Part shown: in pieces, positions 17,345 through 26,083 of the stretch
Layout: each line of letters starts with the position of its first letter
How positions within the stretch are numbered: position 1 is the stretch's first letter
Origin: JAATFY01 sp049276515
GTDB taxonomy: Bacteria > Pseudomonadota > Alphaproteobacteria > UBA9219
Length of the DNA stretch: 53,136 nt
Assembly: GCA_049276515.1 (NCBI GenBank)
Contig: JBASWO010000111.1
Coordinates: 1 to 53,136 of the forward strand
Direction of reading: 5' to 3'
Program-made: the position numbers and the translations under genes
Notes under the pieces: generated by a model
The model's input: only the letters and a program-made list of their open reading frames with translations
Told to the model about the DNA's origin: nothing
Database searches by the model: none

Positions 17345-18514
17345 TTAAGTTCTGACCAATCTGAGTCTTTTTAGCAAGCGTGCACGCAAGACTATCCAGT
17401 TTTCTTCCAAAAGCTTTAATTTTCCTCTGAAAGTCATCATGGGTTTTTCTACATAATGCCAAGATAACCACCCAATCAAGAAACAAATAGGCAGTGATAT
17501 TATAATATTTATGTACCACTCCCTCAGGGTTGGAAATAAATCAACTATGGTTTGCTGAATGACAGCTCCATATAAAAACATTCCATATGAATAATCTGCG
17601 CAGGCACTCAGCCAATTTCTTTTCGGATTACACAAGCCAAGATACACAGTCATATATGTCGCAGGCACAATGCTCAGATACATTCCGTAATATTTCATAT
17701 GCGAGAGCGTGATCACTGATAGCACAACGCTTACAATAAAGAGTGGCTTAGAAAATGGTATCTTGTCTCTATATAAATATAAGCCAACCCCACACAAGAA
17801 GAACATCACGAGGAACCGACCACGTACCATATCTATCACCATGGGAAATCCCTTGCCGTCAAGACGGTCGAGAACATCCACAAAAATCATGCCAACGATA
17901 ATGACAAATATTAGATATTTTCTCTTCGTTACCCCCAACAGCGCTATACCTGCCAGAGCAATATAACATTTAAGTTCGTACGGAACGGTCCAAAGTTGAA
18001 CGTTGACTATATTGGGGAATGGCTGGTCAGCAAAAACGCCAGGCAACAGGTAGCTAATATGACCTGTAACATTGAACATATAACGCCAAAAATCTTTAGC
18101 AGAAAAATAGTCTACGAGCGGTAAGCTCGTAAGAGCGGCACCTATAAGAAGTGCAGATAGTACTACCTCCACTATTAATGCTGGATAAATTCTAATAAAG
18201 CGAAGACCAAGAAAGTTAACCAAGGTGCGTGAGCGATCAAGGCTTCCACCGACAAGAAATCCACTTAATATGAAAAACATTGGAAGAATTAATTTAAGAA
18301 CAGGACGAGCCGGCCCTTCCCAAAAACGCATCACGTAATCCTGCCCATAGCAAAATGGCAGGCTATGGAAGAAAATGACACTCAGTGCCAACAATATGCG
18401 CATGTAATCAAAACCACTGGGGCGGAATTTTGCCTCAGCCAGTGCACATCCAAAAGTTTTTTGCACAGTTTTTCTTTTCGCGTGATCAGTCATATTTGGC
18501 GCACTCAATTCCAC
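17345..18514 (-). CDS. Acyltransferase 3 family membrane protein, ExoZ/ExoH/OafA-like
   Basis: The 389-residue protein has about ten membrane segments and begins its domain at FDYMRILLALSVIFFHSLPF, with the catalytic-type His of the family in FFHS. The motif LILPMFFILSGFLVGGSL and R-x10-type loops follow. It probably adds acetyl or succinyl groups to the EPS, as ExoZ and ExoH do. The start is a GTG at 18514 with AAGG 7 bases upstream; an ATG at 18493 is the alternative. By eye the gene is AT-richer than the glycosyltransferase genes, which may hint at separate acquisition. Acyl donor and position are unknown. Confidence 0.85.
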   Translation of the reverse strand: MELSAPNMTDHAKRKTVQKTFGCALAEAKFRPSGFDYMRILLALSVIFFHSLPFCYGQDYVMRFWEGPARPVLKLILPMFFILSGFLVGGSLDRSRTLVNFLGLRFIRIYPALIVEVVLSALLIGAALTSLPLVDYFSAKDFWRYMFNVTGHISYLLPGVFADQPFPNIVNVQLWTVPYELKCYIALAGIALLGVTKRKYLIFVIIVGMIFVDVLDRLDGKGFPMVIDMVRGRFLVMFFLCGVGLYLYRDKIPFSKPLFIVSVVLSVITLSHMKYYGMYLSIVPATYMTVYLGLCNPKRNWLSACADYSYGMFLYGAVIQQTIVDLFPTLREWYINIIISLPICFLIGWLSWHYVEKPMMTFRGKLKLLEENWIVLRARLLKRLRLVRT

Positions 18515-18631
18515 GAGAGTGCCTTTATCATTCCGCTCTTCAATACACCAATCTGAAATGCACGAAGACCGTCGATATCAGCTCGATATTTTGGCGACTT
18601 AGAAACAACTGAGTTAAAAGTTATTTTCACG

Positions 18632-18652
18632 CCTTATCCCCATCAGATAAGG
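18632..18652. repeat. Inverted repeat in the gap before the acyltransferase gene
   Basis: CCTTATC and GATAAGG form a 7-base stem around CCCATCA. The 265-base gap between the acyltransferase and the upstream oxidoreductase otherwise shows no gene. No T-run follows on either strand, so termination is uncertain; a regulator site is possible. Confidence 0.3.
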
Positions 18653-18779
18653 GGCATTCGGCAACCGCATAATGGCTGCGGCTAAGCGAGGTACGTTTTA
18701 CGTAATCGCAAAAATAATCTTGACTAACCCTATTACAGGGAGGGGGTAGCAACACATTGTTATTACTCATTGTTTTTAC

Positions 18780-19955
18780 CTAAAATGTACCTGCCCATGG
18801 CATCGGCGTGATCGGAGCAAAAGTCGATTGCACTTTAGTCGGTTGCGTTTGCGCTGGATGTTGCAAAGCTTCCGTCAGTTCCGTGATGTGAACGGCAAGT
18901 TCAGCTGAAAGGCGACTAGGACGCCCCGCTCGAATAGATGCAGATTGCTCAGCAATACCTCGGCAGAAATCCATAGGATTTGCGCGCACTGGTTTTGCAA
19001 AATTTGCTTCGCGTACGAGAGGTACGATCTTTGGAACTTCAACCTTTGGCTTCTCTATTCCTAAGCGGCGTTTAACACGGCTTACCAAATCACGTTTTGG
19101 TGGCTCCCAATGCTTAACAGTATCTTGGATGGTTAGTTTGCCACCATAATTCCAAACATCATCAAGCGTAATGCGAGCCTTCTCGCCAATGATCGTTAGC
19201 GATCTATCGAGAGGTGCCACGATACTACAGGTCAGACGTGCGGTTACGCCGTCATCATATTCAAGGCATCCAACAGAAAAATCAGGTGTCGTTATTTTAC
19301 AACCAAGATGAGCGCCCTTTTCTGGTATCAAAGACGATGAGTAAGATGAAATCCGGCGTGCGGGCCCAAAAATCTGTGCCAGAATGCCCAAATGATAACC
19401 GGCATGCTCATAAGTACAACCGATCTCGAACTCGTCCTTCGCCGGCCATTGAGTTTGATTGATGGTACGCCAGCTTTGATAGTCTTCAAGCGGTACCATG
19501 CCATCATCCATCTCGGCATAGATAAGGCGTATGCGGCCGAGCGAACCATCGCGCACAACCTTCCACATCGTCTGCACGGCCTCAGAAAGCATATTGCAAG
19601 GTGCTGCCGATAAACTAAGTCCGCGTGACTGCGCAAGAGAAACCAACTCCCTTGCCTCACTTGCAGTCATGCCAAGTGGCTTTTCTGAATAAACATGGCG
19701 GCCAGCTTCAAGGCAGGCTTTGGTAATCGCGTAATGCTCGCGAGGATTTGTCAGGTTGGCGATGATCTCAGCACCCGATTCCGCCAGCAAAGCATCCAAT
19801 GATTGAAAGGGACGTGTTTTAAAAAACTCGCAGAAGCCCTTTGTTCGCTCAGCCATCTTGTCATAGGCGCCAACAAGCTCAAGTTCAGGATGGTTTACGA
19901 AAGTCTGGGCATAAAGCGCCGCTACATAACCACAGCCAACAATTGCGACTTTCAT
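18780..19955 (-). CDS. Gfo/Idh/MocA family NAD(P)-dependent oxidoreductase
   Basis: The 391-residue protein has an N-terminal Rossmann fold MKVAIVGCGYVAALYA and the family's catalytic EKP motif (HVYSEKPLG, about residue 95), followed by a C-terminal alpha/beta domain with EIGCTYEHAGYHLG. It is likely to oxidise or modify a sugar or nucleotide sugar used by the EPS locus. The C-terminal stretch carrying RVKRRLGIEKPKVEVPK is basic and less typical. AAAGG lies upstream of the ATG. It lies 12 bases after the epimerase gene, in the same transcription unit. Confidence 0.85.
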   Translation of the reverse strand: MKVAIVGCGYVAALYAQTFVNHPELELVGAYDKMAERTKGFCEFFKTRPFQSLDALLAESGAEIIANLTNPREHYAITKACLEAGRHVYSEKPLGMTASEARELVSLAQSRGLSLSAAPCNMLSEAVQTMWKVVRDGSLGRIRLIYAEMDDGMVPLEDYQSWRTINQTQWPAKDEFEIGCTYEHAGYHLGILAQIFGPARRISSYSSSLIPEKGAHLGCKITTPDFSVGCLEYDDGVTARLTCSIVAPLDRSLTIIGEKARITLDDVWNYGGKLTIQDTVKHWEPPKRDLVSRVKRRLGIEKPKVEVPKIVPLVREANFAKPVRANPMDFCRGIAEQSASIRAGRPSRLSAELAVHITELTEALQHPAQTQPTKVQSTFAPITPMPWAGTF

Positions 19956-19967
19956 GACATCAACCTT

Positions 19968-20957
19968 TTACTTACTTGCAAATGGAGCAAATGCCAGACG
20001 TTGAGCTTCGTCCAGACCATATTTAAAACGGTAACCCGCATCCATCAGTTTTTTGTTGGAATAGACCATCATTCCTAGCGGATAACGCAGCGAAAAACGC
20101 CTATTTGTAAGCATATCTATAAGATTATAAGCGAATACAGGCCCACCTAAAGTGCTGCGGAATTTCGGTGATCCGGTTAGAGCTTTAGCACGTGCCGCTA
20201 TAGCTGCACCAGTTACAGCTGAAGCCGCATCATCAGCCAAATTGAAAATCTCGACACCAGGTTTGGGTGTTGTGCGATCCAAAGACCGTTGCATGAACCA
20301 GACCAGCGCATGAGCAACGTCTTTTACATATATGTGGTGTTCGTGACGGCTTCCTAAGACAAATTGTTTTGGAAAATTACGTTGAGCAATGCCAACCATA
20401 ATAGGCAAATCCACAACAACAGTCGGCCGAAATATAACGCACTCCACATTAGAAGCTGCTGCAGCGAGTACTCTCTCGCCAAGAACCTTGCTGCGCCCAT
20501 AAGCTCTTATTGAAGGATTGCCGCGATATTCTTCAGCCACATCGCGATCACCTGTCAGCAAGGGCGTGTTTTCATTTACGTCTTTGCTCTTAGCACTGCC
20601 ATAGACAGTGATGCTGCTGGTAAAACCAAAGAAACGAACACCATAAGTATTAGCCGCCTCACCCAATGCCCGAGTTGCTTCAACATTGGCCATCGGCATT
20701 TTAGGGATATCCCAAAGATTAGCTGCCAAATGCTGAATGGCGTGACAACCTTCAACAAGCGCATCGACATCCGATGATTTGGCAAAATCTTGCTGACGCC
20801 ATTCAATATCAGTTGCAGCTTTTTGCTCAGCCGATAAAGGCTGGCTTGTCACAGCGCGAATTTTAAAGCCGTGTGCTTTTAATTCATCAACCACGTGACG
20901 GCCAATACGGCCTGTCGCACCTGTGACGAGAACCTTTATAGCTTCATTGTTCGGCAT
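19968..20957 (-). CDS. NAD-dependent epimerase/dehydratase (extended SDR)
   Basis: The 329-residue protein has the cofactor motif VTGATGRIGRHV (about 11-22) and the catalytic YGRSK (about 155), with a preceding FTSSITVYG segment containing the Ser. These are extended short-chain dehydrogenase features shared with nucleotide-sugar epimerases and dehydratases. Together with the downstream Gfo/Idh/MocA enzyme it could make or alter a special sugar for the EPS. It is not clearly an ExoB (UDP-galactose epimerase). AAGGA lies upstream of the ATG. Confidence 0.85.
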   Translation of the reverse strand: MPNNEAIKVLVTGATGRIGRHVVDELKAHGFKIRAVTSQPLSAEQKAATDIEWRQQDFAKSSDVDALVEGCHAIQHLAANLWDIPKMPMANVEATRALGEAANTYGVRFFGFTSSITVYGSAKSKDVNENTPLLTGDRDVAEEYRGNPSIRAYGRSKVLGERVLAAAASNVECVIFRPTVVVDLPIMVGIAQRNFPKQFVLGSRHEHHIYVKDVAHALVWFMQRSLDRTTPKPGVEIFNLADDAASAVTGAAIAARAKALTGSPKFRSTLGGPVFAYNLIDMLTNRRFSLRYPLGMMVYSNKKLMDAGYRFKYGLDEAQRLAFAPFASK

Positions 20958-20971
20958 AATGACGTCCTTAC

Positions 20972-21787
20972 TTAGGAAATGCAGGCAAATTCCTGCTTAA
21001 TTCCGTTTGTTCTAAACCGTAAACGCAGCAAACGCCGTAACAACCGCAGCGGATTACGCTTGGTGGCATCTGTCCATAAAAAATGCTTGATGATGCTGTT
21101 GGATTGGCTGTGCGATTCCTGATGACCCGTTCTGTAAATAGTTCCGGCAAAGGGCAAGGGAACCAGTGGCGTTCCAGCGGCCTTAAGATCATCTTCCAAA
21201 AAAATATGGCTGCCCAGCGTACGCTTGATGTAAGCGTCCGTCGCATCTTCAAACCGAGCGGGTAATTTATAAAGATCAGACCGGACGATATGAGATGTGC
21301 CACAGAGGCGTGAGAAATCCCCATAGTGATAAAGCATATCACCACCACTCCACACATAACCGTCCCGGAAATACCATCCATAAGCCTGTGGGTTCGATGC
21401 AACAAAACCAGTCAGGTTACAGCTTATAAAGTCATCATCATCGACGACCATTAAGTGTCCCGCCTCGCCTGCAGCCAACATACCGGCAAGAATACGGCGG
21501 CCTTTATCAAGGCGCACAGCTTCATAAAAATCTTCGCGATTGTTTTGCCCTAACTCATGCATTTGATTGGGCGGAAAGTCGACGCGTTTAACAGTAAAAC
21601 CAGGCGGCATAGCAGGCAAATCAGCGCCGTTATTGGCAACGATAATAGCTTGCCAACCGCCTACTTTTTGTTGCGCAATCGAGGCTATTGTCTCGCCGAG
21701 ATTGCGCTTCAAATAGACCCAGTTTTTTGCATTATCCTGGTGTCTGACGGGTATGATAAAAGTTAGGATGTTTCTCATAAACGCCAT
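20972..21787 (-). CDS. GT-A fold glycosyltransferase of the EPS locus
   Basis: The 271-residue protein starts its domain at RNILTFIIPVRHQDNAKNW and has an ADDDDF-like motif, MVVDDDDFISC (near 128), as a DXD-type metal site. Near the end is the HIFLEDDLKAAG segment, which could supply the acceptor-side acid. It is a divergent family 2-like glycosyltransferase; the repeat unit count makes it a candidate for the sugar added by ExoU in succinoglycan, but I cannot show this. Starts at 21787 or 21778 fit the domain; an upstream GTG at 21904 leaves only 26 bases to the divergent gene. None has a strong ribosome site. Confidence 0.75.
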   Translation of the reverse strand: MAFMRNILTFIIPVRHQDNAKNWVYLKRNLGETIASIAQQKVGGWQAIIVANNGADLPAMPPGFTVKRVDFPPNQMHELGQNNREDFYEAVRLDKGRRILAGMLAAGEAGHLMVVDDDDFISCNLTGFVASNPQAYGWYFRDGYVWSGGDMLYHYGDFSRLCGTSHIVRSDLYKLPARFEDATDAYIKRTLGSHIFLEDDLKAAGTPLVPLPFAGTIYRTGHQESHSQSNSIIKHFLWTDATKRNPLRLLRRLLRLRFRTNGIKQEFACIS

Positions 21788-21930
21788 AGTTTCAAACGTT
21801 TGAACGCCATTTAAGCCAGGCAATCTAGCGCACCTACCCAGAAAATTCGCGGTTTTTCTGCCGAAAAGAATGTGTTTTTTAGCATAAAACGCTATAAATC
21901 GCACAAATTGACCATAGGCCTAATCCCAGA

Positions 21931-23433
21931 ATGACAGACTTTAACTTTGACCCACCGCATCAAGACATTAAAAGCCATGCAGCTTCCGGCTTTGCTTTTA
22001 CCGGCACCACTCAAGTCATAAGAATTCTGACACAGTTTTTTTCAGTTATTATTTTGGCACGACTTCTTGAACCGGCTGATTTCGGTATCATGGCTATGGC
22101 TGTACCGATTTATAGCTTTGCCCAAATGTTCAACAATCTCGGCATCAACCAATCTACTATTCAAACGCCGAAGGTAACATCCAAGCAACTCAATTCTTTT
22201 TTCTGGGTCAATGTTACTTTTGGTGTTCTGGTTTGCCTCGTGCTGGCTATAGCAAGTCCAGCTGTTGGTTGGTTTTATAAAGATTCTCGAACCACTCATC
22301 TAACAATTGCTTTAGCGGTTTTAGTTGCATTGGGTGGTTTTGGCAGCCTGCATGGCGCCATCATGGTACGAAAAATGCAATTTCGTTCTAATGCCATCTT
22401 AAACATTACATCTATGATCGTGGCCCTAATCGTTTCTATTATATGGGCGTATATATGGGGTGGGTATTGGGCGCTATATGCAGGACTTGCTGTAGGCAGC
22501 CTCATTTCTACTGTTGGCGTCTGGTATTATGTACGCTGGCGCCCTGGAAAACCTGCATGGGCACCTGAAACACCCGAAATGATGCGCTCTGGCCTACATG
22601 TCAGCGCCGCTCACTTTTTGAGTTTTCTAGCTGGTAGCTTAAACAATATTGTTATTGGTCGTGTCCTTGGTGAACACCCTTTAGGTCTTTACGATCGTGC
22701 ATCGAAACTTGTTGCGGCACCCTTACAACAAATGATCAATCCGATTAGCAGCACCGTGGGACCCATTTTGTACCGGCTGCACGATAATAATGAACGTTTC
22801 CGCAGCACCTTTTTGCGCACTGTTAATTCAATAACCCTTGCGATTATGCCTGGTGTTGTTTGGGTTATCGCTTTGCCTGATATTTTAATCGAAACATTGA
22901 TGGGCTCAAAATGGAGCGAGGCTACGCCTATTTTCGTTGCCCTTTCTTTTGCTGCTCTCCCCCAACTCATAAATTCATCAGTTTGGTGGTTATTCACGGC
23001 TCAAGGACGCACGCTTGATTATTTACGTTGGGGTATTTTTGATAGTGTTGTGACAATCCTTGCTCTTATAGTTGGCTTGCCCTTTGGGGTTGTTGGTGTT
23101 GCCCAAGCCTGGGCCATCTCTCAACTACTTCGTAGCCCATTGTACTGGTGGTACGGCTGCCGTGAAGGTGCCGTCAAACTTAAAGATGTTGTCAAAACCG
23201 TAACACCGCAAATCGTAGGCGGTATTATTGCCTACATTCTTATCAAGGAATTGCGCTACGCAAGTTCTTTAGGACCATGGTCCCTTTTGATTGGTGGATG
23301 TATATTGTCCTATACAATATCAATCGTTACAGTTGCATGTTTTCCAGATGGCCGAGGAGCCATAGCAAAAGATTATGATTTTATAAAATATATGATGCAG
23401 AAAATATTCAAACGCGCCTTACCTAAAAGATAA
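21931..23433 (+). CDS. exoT: Wzx/ExoT-like flippase (MOP superfamily)
   Basis: The 500-residue protein has about twelve to fourteen membrane helices and opens with the Polysacc_synt-type segment SGFAFTGTTQVIRILTQFFSVIILARLLEPADFGIMAMA, which is also the typical start of the WzxC/ExoT group. It is predicted to flip lipid-linked repeat units across the inner membrane. It is followed by the ExoW-like gene, the same adjacency as exoT-exoW in Sinorhizobium. No clear ribosome site precedes the ATG at 21931. Confidence 0.85.
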   Translation: MTDFNFDPPHQDIKSHAASGFAFTGTTQVIRILTQFFSVIILARLLEPADFGIMAMAVPIYSFAQMFNNLGINQSTIQTPKVTSKQLNSFFWVNVTFGVLVCLVLAIASPAVGWFYKDSRTTHLTIALAVLVALGGFGSLHGAIMVRKMQFRSNAILNITSMIVALIVSIIWAYIWGGYWALYAGLAVGSLISTVGVWYYVRWRPGKPAWAPETPEMMRSGLHVSAAHFLSFLAGSLNNIVIGRVLGEHPLGLYDRASKLVAAPLQQMINPISSTVGPILYRLHDNNERFRSTFLRTVNSITLAIMPGVVWVIALPDILIETLMGSKWSEATPIFVALSFAALPQLINSSVWWLFTAQGRTLDYLRWGIFDSVVTILALIVGLPFGVVGVAQAWAISQLLRSPLYWWYGCREGAVKLKDVVKTVTPQIVGGIIAYILIKELRYASSLGPWSLLIGGCILSYTISIVTVACFPDGRGAIAKDYDFIKYMMQKIFKRALPKR

Positions 23434-23454
23434 CTGTTTGCAAAGGACCTCACC

Positions 23455-24456
23455 GTGACACAAGTGTCAGTCGTCATACCCTACTTTCAAAGGGAGCGCG
23501 GCATTCTTAAGAGAGCGCTTCAATCGATCATAGAGCAGGACTTGCCAGCCGATGTATTGATTAAGGTTGTTGTTGTTGATGATGAGTCACCATCACCAAT
23601 CGAGCCGGAAACAGAAGGATTAACCTTTCCACCATCAATTTCCTTAATCACCGTTAAACAAAAAAATGGTGGCGTGGGCGCTGCGCGAGATACAGGCCTC
23701 AAAAATATTGGCGATGAAACTGACTATGTAGCCTTTTTAGATTCTGACGATTATTGGAAGAAGTTGCACATCGCAACGGCGTTACAGGTTCTGGAACAGG
23801 GTTACGATTTCTATTTCACAGATCATAGCCGTGATGAGCATCATGCATCACATTTTGATTACATCGGCTTTCCCCCACCAACAGCAAAATCACATCTTCA
23901 AGAGATCGGGCGTCATCTTTTTGAGGTTGATAAGGACTATCTCTTTAGTTACTTTCTGCGCAAATTTACGGCACAAATATCGACCGTCATTTACAGGCGC
24001 TTAATAAATCCGGATGCTAAATTTGAGAGCGCCCTTAAATCATCGGGCGAAGACTTCTTGTTTCTACTTCAACTTATTTTGTGTTCAAAGAAACTCTGCT
24101 TTTCAACCAAACCCTGGGCAACATGCGGTAAAGGCATCAATATTTACTACAGCACCTTTGGCTGGAACGATGAGGGACATCTTCGCCGTCATATGGCCGA
24201 TATTTTGGCCGCCTATTATCTGATTTCAGCCCTTCAGCTAGCAGGATCCAATAAGCAACATATTCAGTCTGTCATAAAGAATGCACGGCAACGTTTTGCA
24301 TTCTTCAGCATACGTTGGTTCATAAAAGGAACTCGACCCTGGTCTCAAGAACTTAAAGGTCTTACGCGCAGAGACCCTGGTTTTTGGCTATGGTATCCTT
24401 TGACGTCAATATCAGTTACTGTCCTTTATCTACTAAAGCTCTACAAGCCAACCTGA
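23455..24456 (+). CDS. exoW: ExoW-like family 2 glycosyltransferase
   Basis: The 333-residue protein begins VSVVIPYFQRERGILKRALQ, typical of ExoW, and has VVVDDESPSPIEPE and the metal motif FLDSDDYW (near 97). ExoW adds a late beta-1,3-glucose in succinoglycan synthesis. Start is GTG with AAAGGAC just upstream. The C-terminus has a short hydrophobic stretch. It lies 21 bases after the flippase gene and 7 bases before the exosortase gene, so all three are likely co-transcribed. Confidence 0.85.
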   Translation: MTQVSVVIPYFQRERGILKRALQSIIEQDLPADVLIKVVVVDDESPSPIEPETEGLTFPPSISLITVKQKNGGVGAARDTGLKNIGDETDYVAFLDSDDYWKKLHIATALQVLEQGYDFYFTDHSRDEHHASHFDYIGFPPPTAKSHLQEIGRHLFEVDKDYLFSYFLRKFTAQISTVIYRRLINPDAKFESALKSSGEDFLFLLQLILCSKKLCFSTKPWATCGKGINIYYSTFGWNDEGHLRRHMADILAAYYLISALQLAGSNKQHIQSVIKNARQRFAFFSIRWFIKGTRPWSQELKGLTRRDPGFWLWYPLTSISVTVLYLLKLYKPT

Positions 24457-24463
24457 GAAGCTA

Positions 24464-26038
24464 ATGGCCACGACCGACAGAGAAAATCGTGTATTTTTAA
24501 TTGCGGGTATTCTACTGGCCTTGGCCGCCATTTTGTTTGCTCAGAAACAAGCTTTGTTAGATATCTGGGCGGCCTGGCAATCAGATGAGTATAGCCATGG
24601 CCTCCTCATTCCTTTTGTAGCTCTGCTTCTCGGCTGGCATAGGCTTATAGAAGCTAAACCTCCCCTACGCCCCTCCTGGCTAGGTTTTGTTTTTATAGCC
24701 ATGGGGGCCTTTTTACAGCTTGTGACCGAGCTCTCAGCTTTCGGCATGACAGCCCAATATGGATTAATCCTTGAGATTACGGGTCTCTGCCTCGCTTTTA
24801 TGGGGCGCAAAGCTACCTGGGTTGTGGCCCCCGCCCTTCTCTACCTTATCTTTGCCATTCCCTTACCGCATCTCGTACAAGCAACTTTGTCACAAAAACT
24901 ACAGCTGATCTCATCAAGCTGGGGTGTTTGGCCCCTCGATCTTATGGGCGTCTCAGTTTACCGCGAAGGCAATGTTATTGATCTCGGTGGCTATCAGCTT
25001 CAAGTCGTCGATGCTTGCAGTGGCCTTCGTTATCTTTTTCCCCTCATGAGCTTTGGCTATCTTATTGCCTTCCTCATGAAGGATAAAATTTGGAAGCGCT
25101 GGGTTATTTTCCTCTCAACGATCCCCATTACGATTGGCCTCAATGCTCTTCGCATCACCATTATCGGCCTTACCGTAAATAAATGGGGCATTGAGATGGC
25201 TGAAGGATTTATCCATGCCTTTGAAGGCTGGAGCGTCTTTATCGTATGCCTCTTTATTCTCATGCTAGAAATTATGCTGCTGCAACACATAGGATCGCGC
25301 GGCTCTTTCAATTTTGACTATATGAGTTTACCGCGCGGTACAGTCTTTGGTGCTACCATCAATCGCAAAACACCTGCGATTGCAGCCCTTCTTATGAGTA
25401 TGTTTTTGGCTGGATTATTTGGCACAGGCTATATTCGTCAATGGCCCGAAATTATACCATCCCATAAACCTCTCTCATCCTTTCCTTTGACGCTTGGCGA
25501 ATGGCAAGGACGGCAAGACAACATTACATCTGAAGTTTTACAGGTTCTCAAGCTAAGCGATTACTGGATTGCCAACTACCAAAAGGCCGAAGATAGTAAT
25601 CCAGTTAATCTTTATATCGCTTATTATGCCAGCCAGCGTGTTGGCGTCACAACGCATTCACCTTCCAACTGCATTCCAGGCGGCGGCTGGGAAATTGAGA
25701 AAAGCAGGGTTGAGGCTGTACCTTTAGCCAATGGCAAAAACTTAAAACTCACCCGCCTTATTGTGCGGCGCGGCAATGAAGGCCAGCTGGTCTATTATTG
25801 GTTTGATGAACGCGGCCGCGAGCTCACAGAGACCTATAGCGCTAAATGGTACTTATTGTGGGATTCTATGATTATGCACCGTACAGACGGTGCTCTCATC
25901 CGCCTGGTGACACCTATTAGTCGTGGGGAAGACGAAGCCACAGCTGAACGGCGCATGCATGATTTTATCGCTGTAGCCTACCCAGAAATAAAAGCCTTTA
26001 TTCCTGGACCTACGCTTAATCCGGTTGCCGTACCGTAA
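24464..26038 (+). CDS. xrtD: Exosortase fused to EpsI domain, XrtD type (VPLPA-CTERM-specific)
   Basis: The 524-residue protein joins a polytopic exosortase domain (about 1-285) to a periplasmic EpsI domain (about 300-524). The exosortase active-site residues are all present: Cys185 in VVDACSGLRYL, Arg230 in LNALRITIIGL and His251 in FIHAFEGW. The EpsI part has LGEWQGR (about 344-350) and HSPSNCIPGGGW (about 398-409). This fused layout, with VPLPA-ending proteins encoded nearby, fits exosortase D. It should cut and sort proteins with a C-terminal sorting signal, in step with EPS export. GAGAAG lies upstream of the ATG. Confidence 0.92.
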   Translation: MATTDRENRVFLIAGILLALAAILFAQKQALLDIWAAWQSDEYSHGLLIPFVALLLGWHRLIEAKPPLRPSWLGFVFIAMGAFLQLVTELSAFGMTAQYGLILEITGLCLAFMGRKATWVVAPALLYLIFAIPLPHLVQATLSQKLQLISSSWGVWPLDLMGVSVYREGNVIDLGGYQLQVVDACSGLRYLFPLMSFGYLIAFLMKDKIWKRWVIFLSTIPITIGLNALRITIIGLTVNKWGIEMAEGFIHAFEGWSVFIVCLFILMLEIMLLQHIGSRGSFNFDYMSLPRGTVFGATINRKTPAIAALLMSMFLAGLFGTGYIRQWPEIIPSHKPLSSFPLTLGEWQGRQDNITSEVLQVLKLSDYWIANYQKAEDSNPVNLYIAYYASQRVGVTTHSPSNCIPGGGWEIEKSRVEAVPLANGKNLKLTRLIVRRGNEGQLVYYWFDERGRELTETYSAKWYLLWDSMIMHRTDGALIRLVTPISRGEDEATAERRMHDFIAVAYPEIKAFIPGPTLNPVAVP

Positions 26039-26083
26039 GCTTCTGGGTTAGCCTAACGCCTCCCTTTAGCGCTCTATCACTGT

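Noticed and set aside
18632..18652. Hairpin considered as a terminator after the oxidoreductase gene
   Set aside because: It lies over 100 bases from the stop and has no T-run on the minus strand, so it is listed only as an inverted repeat.
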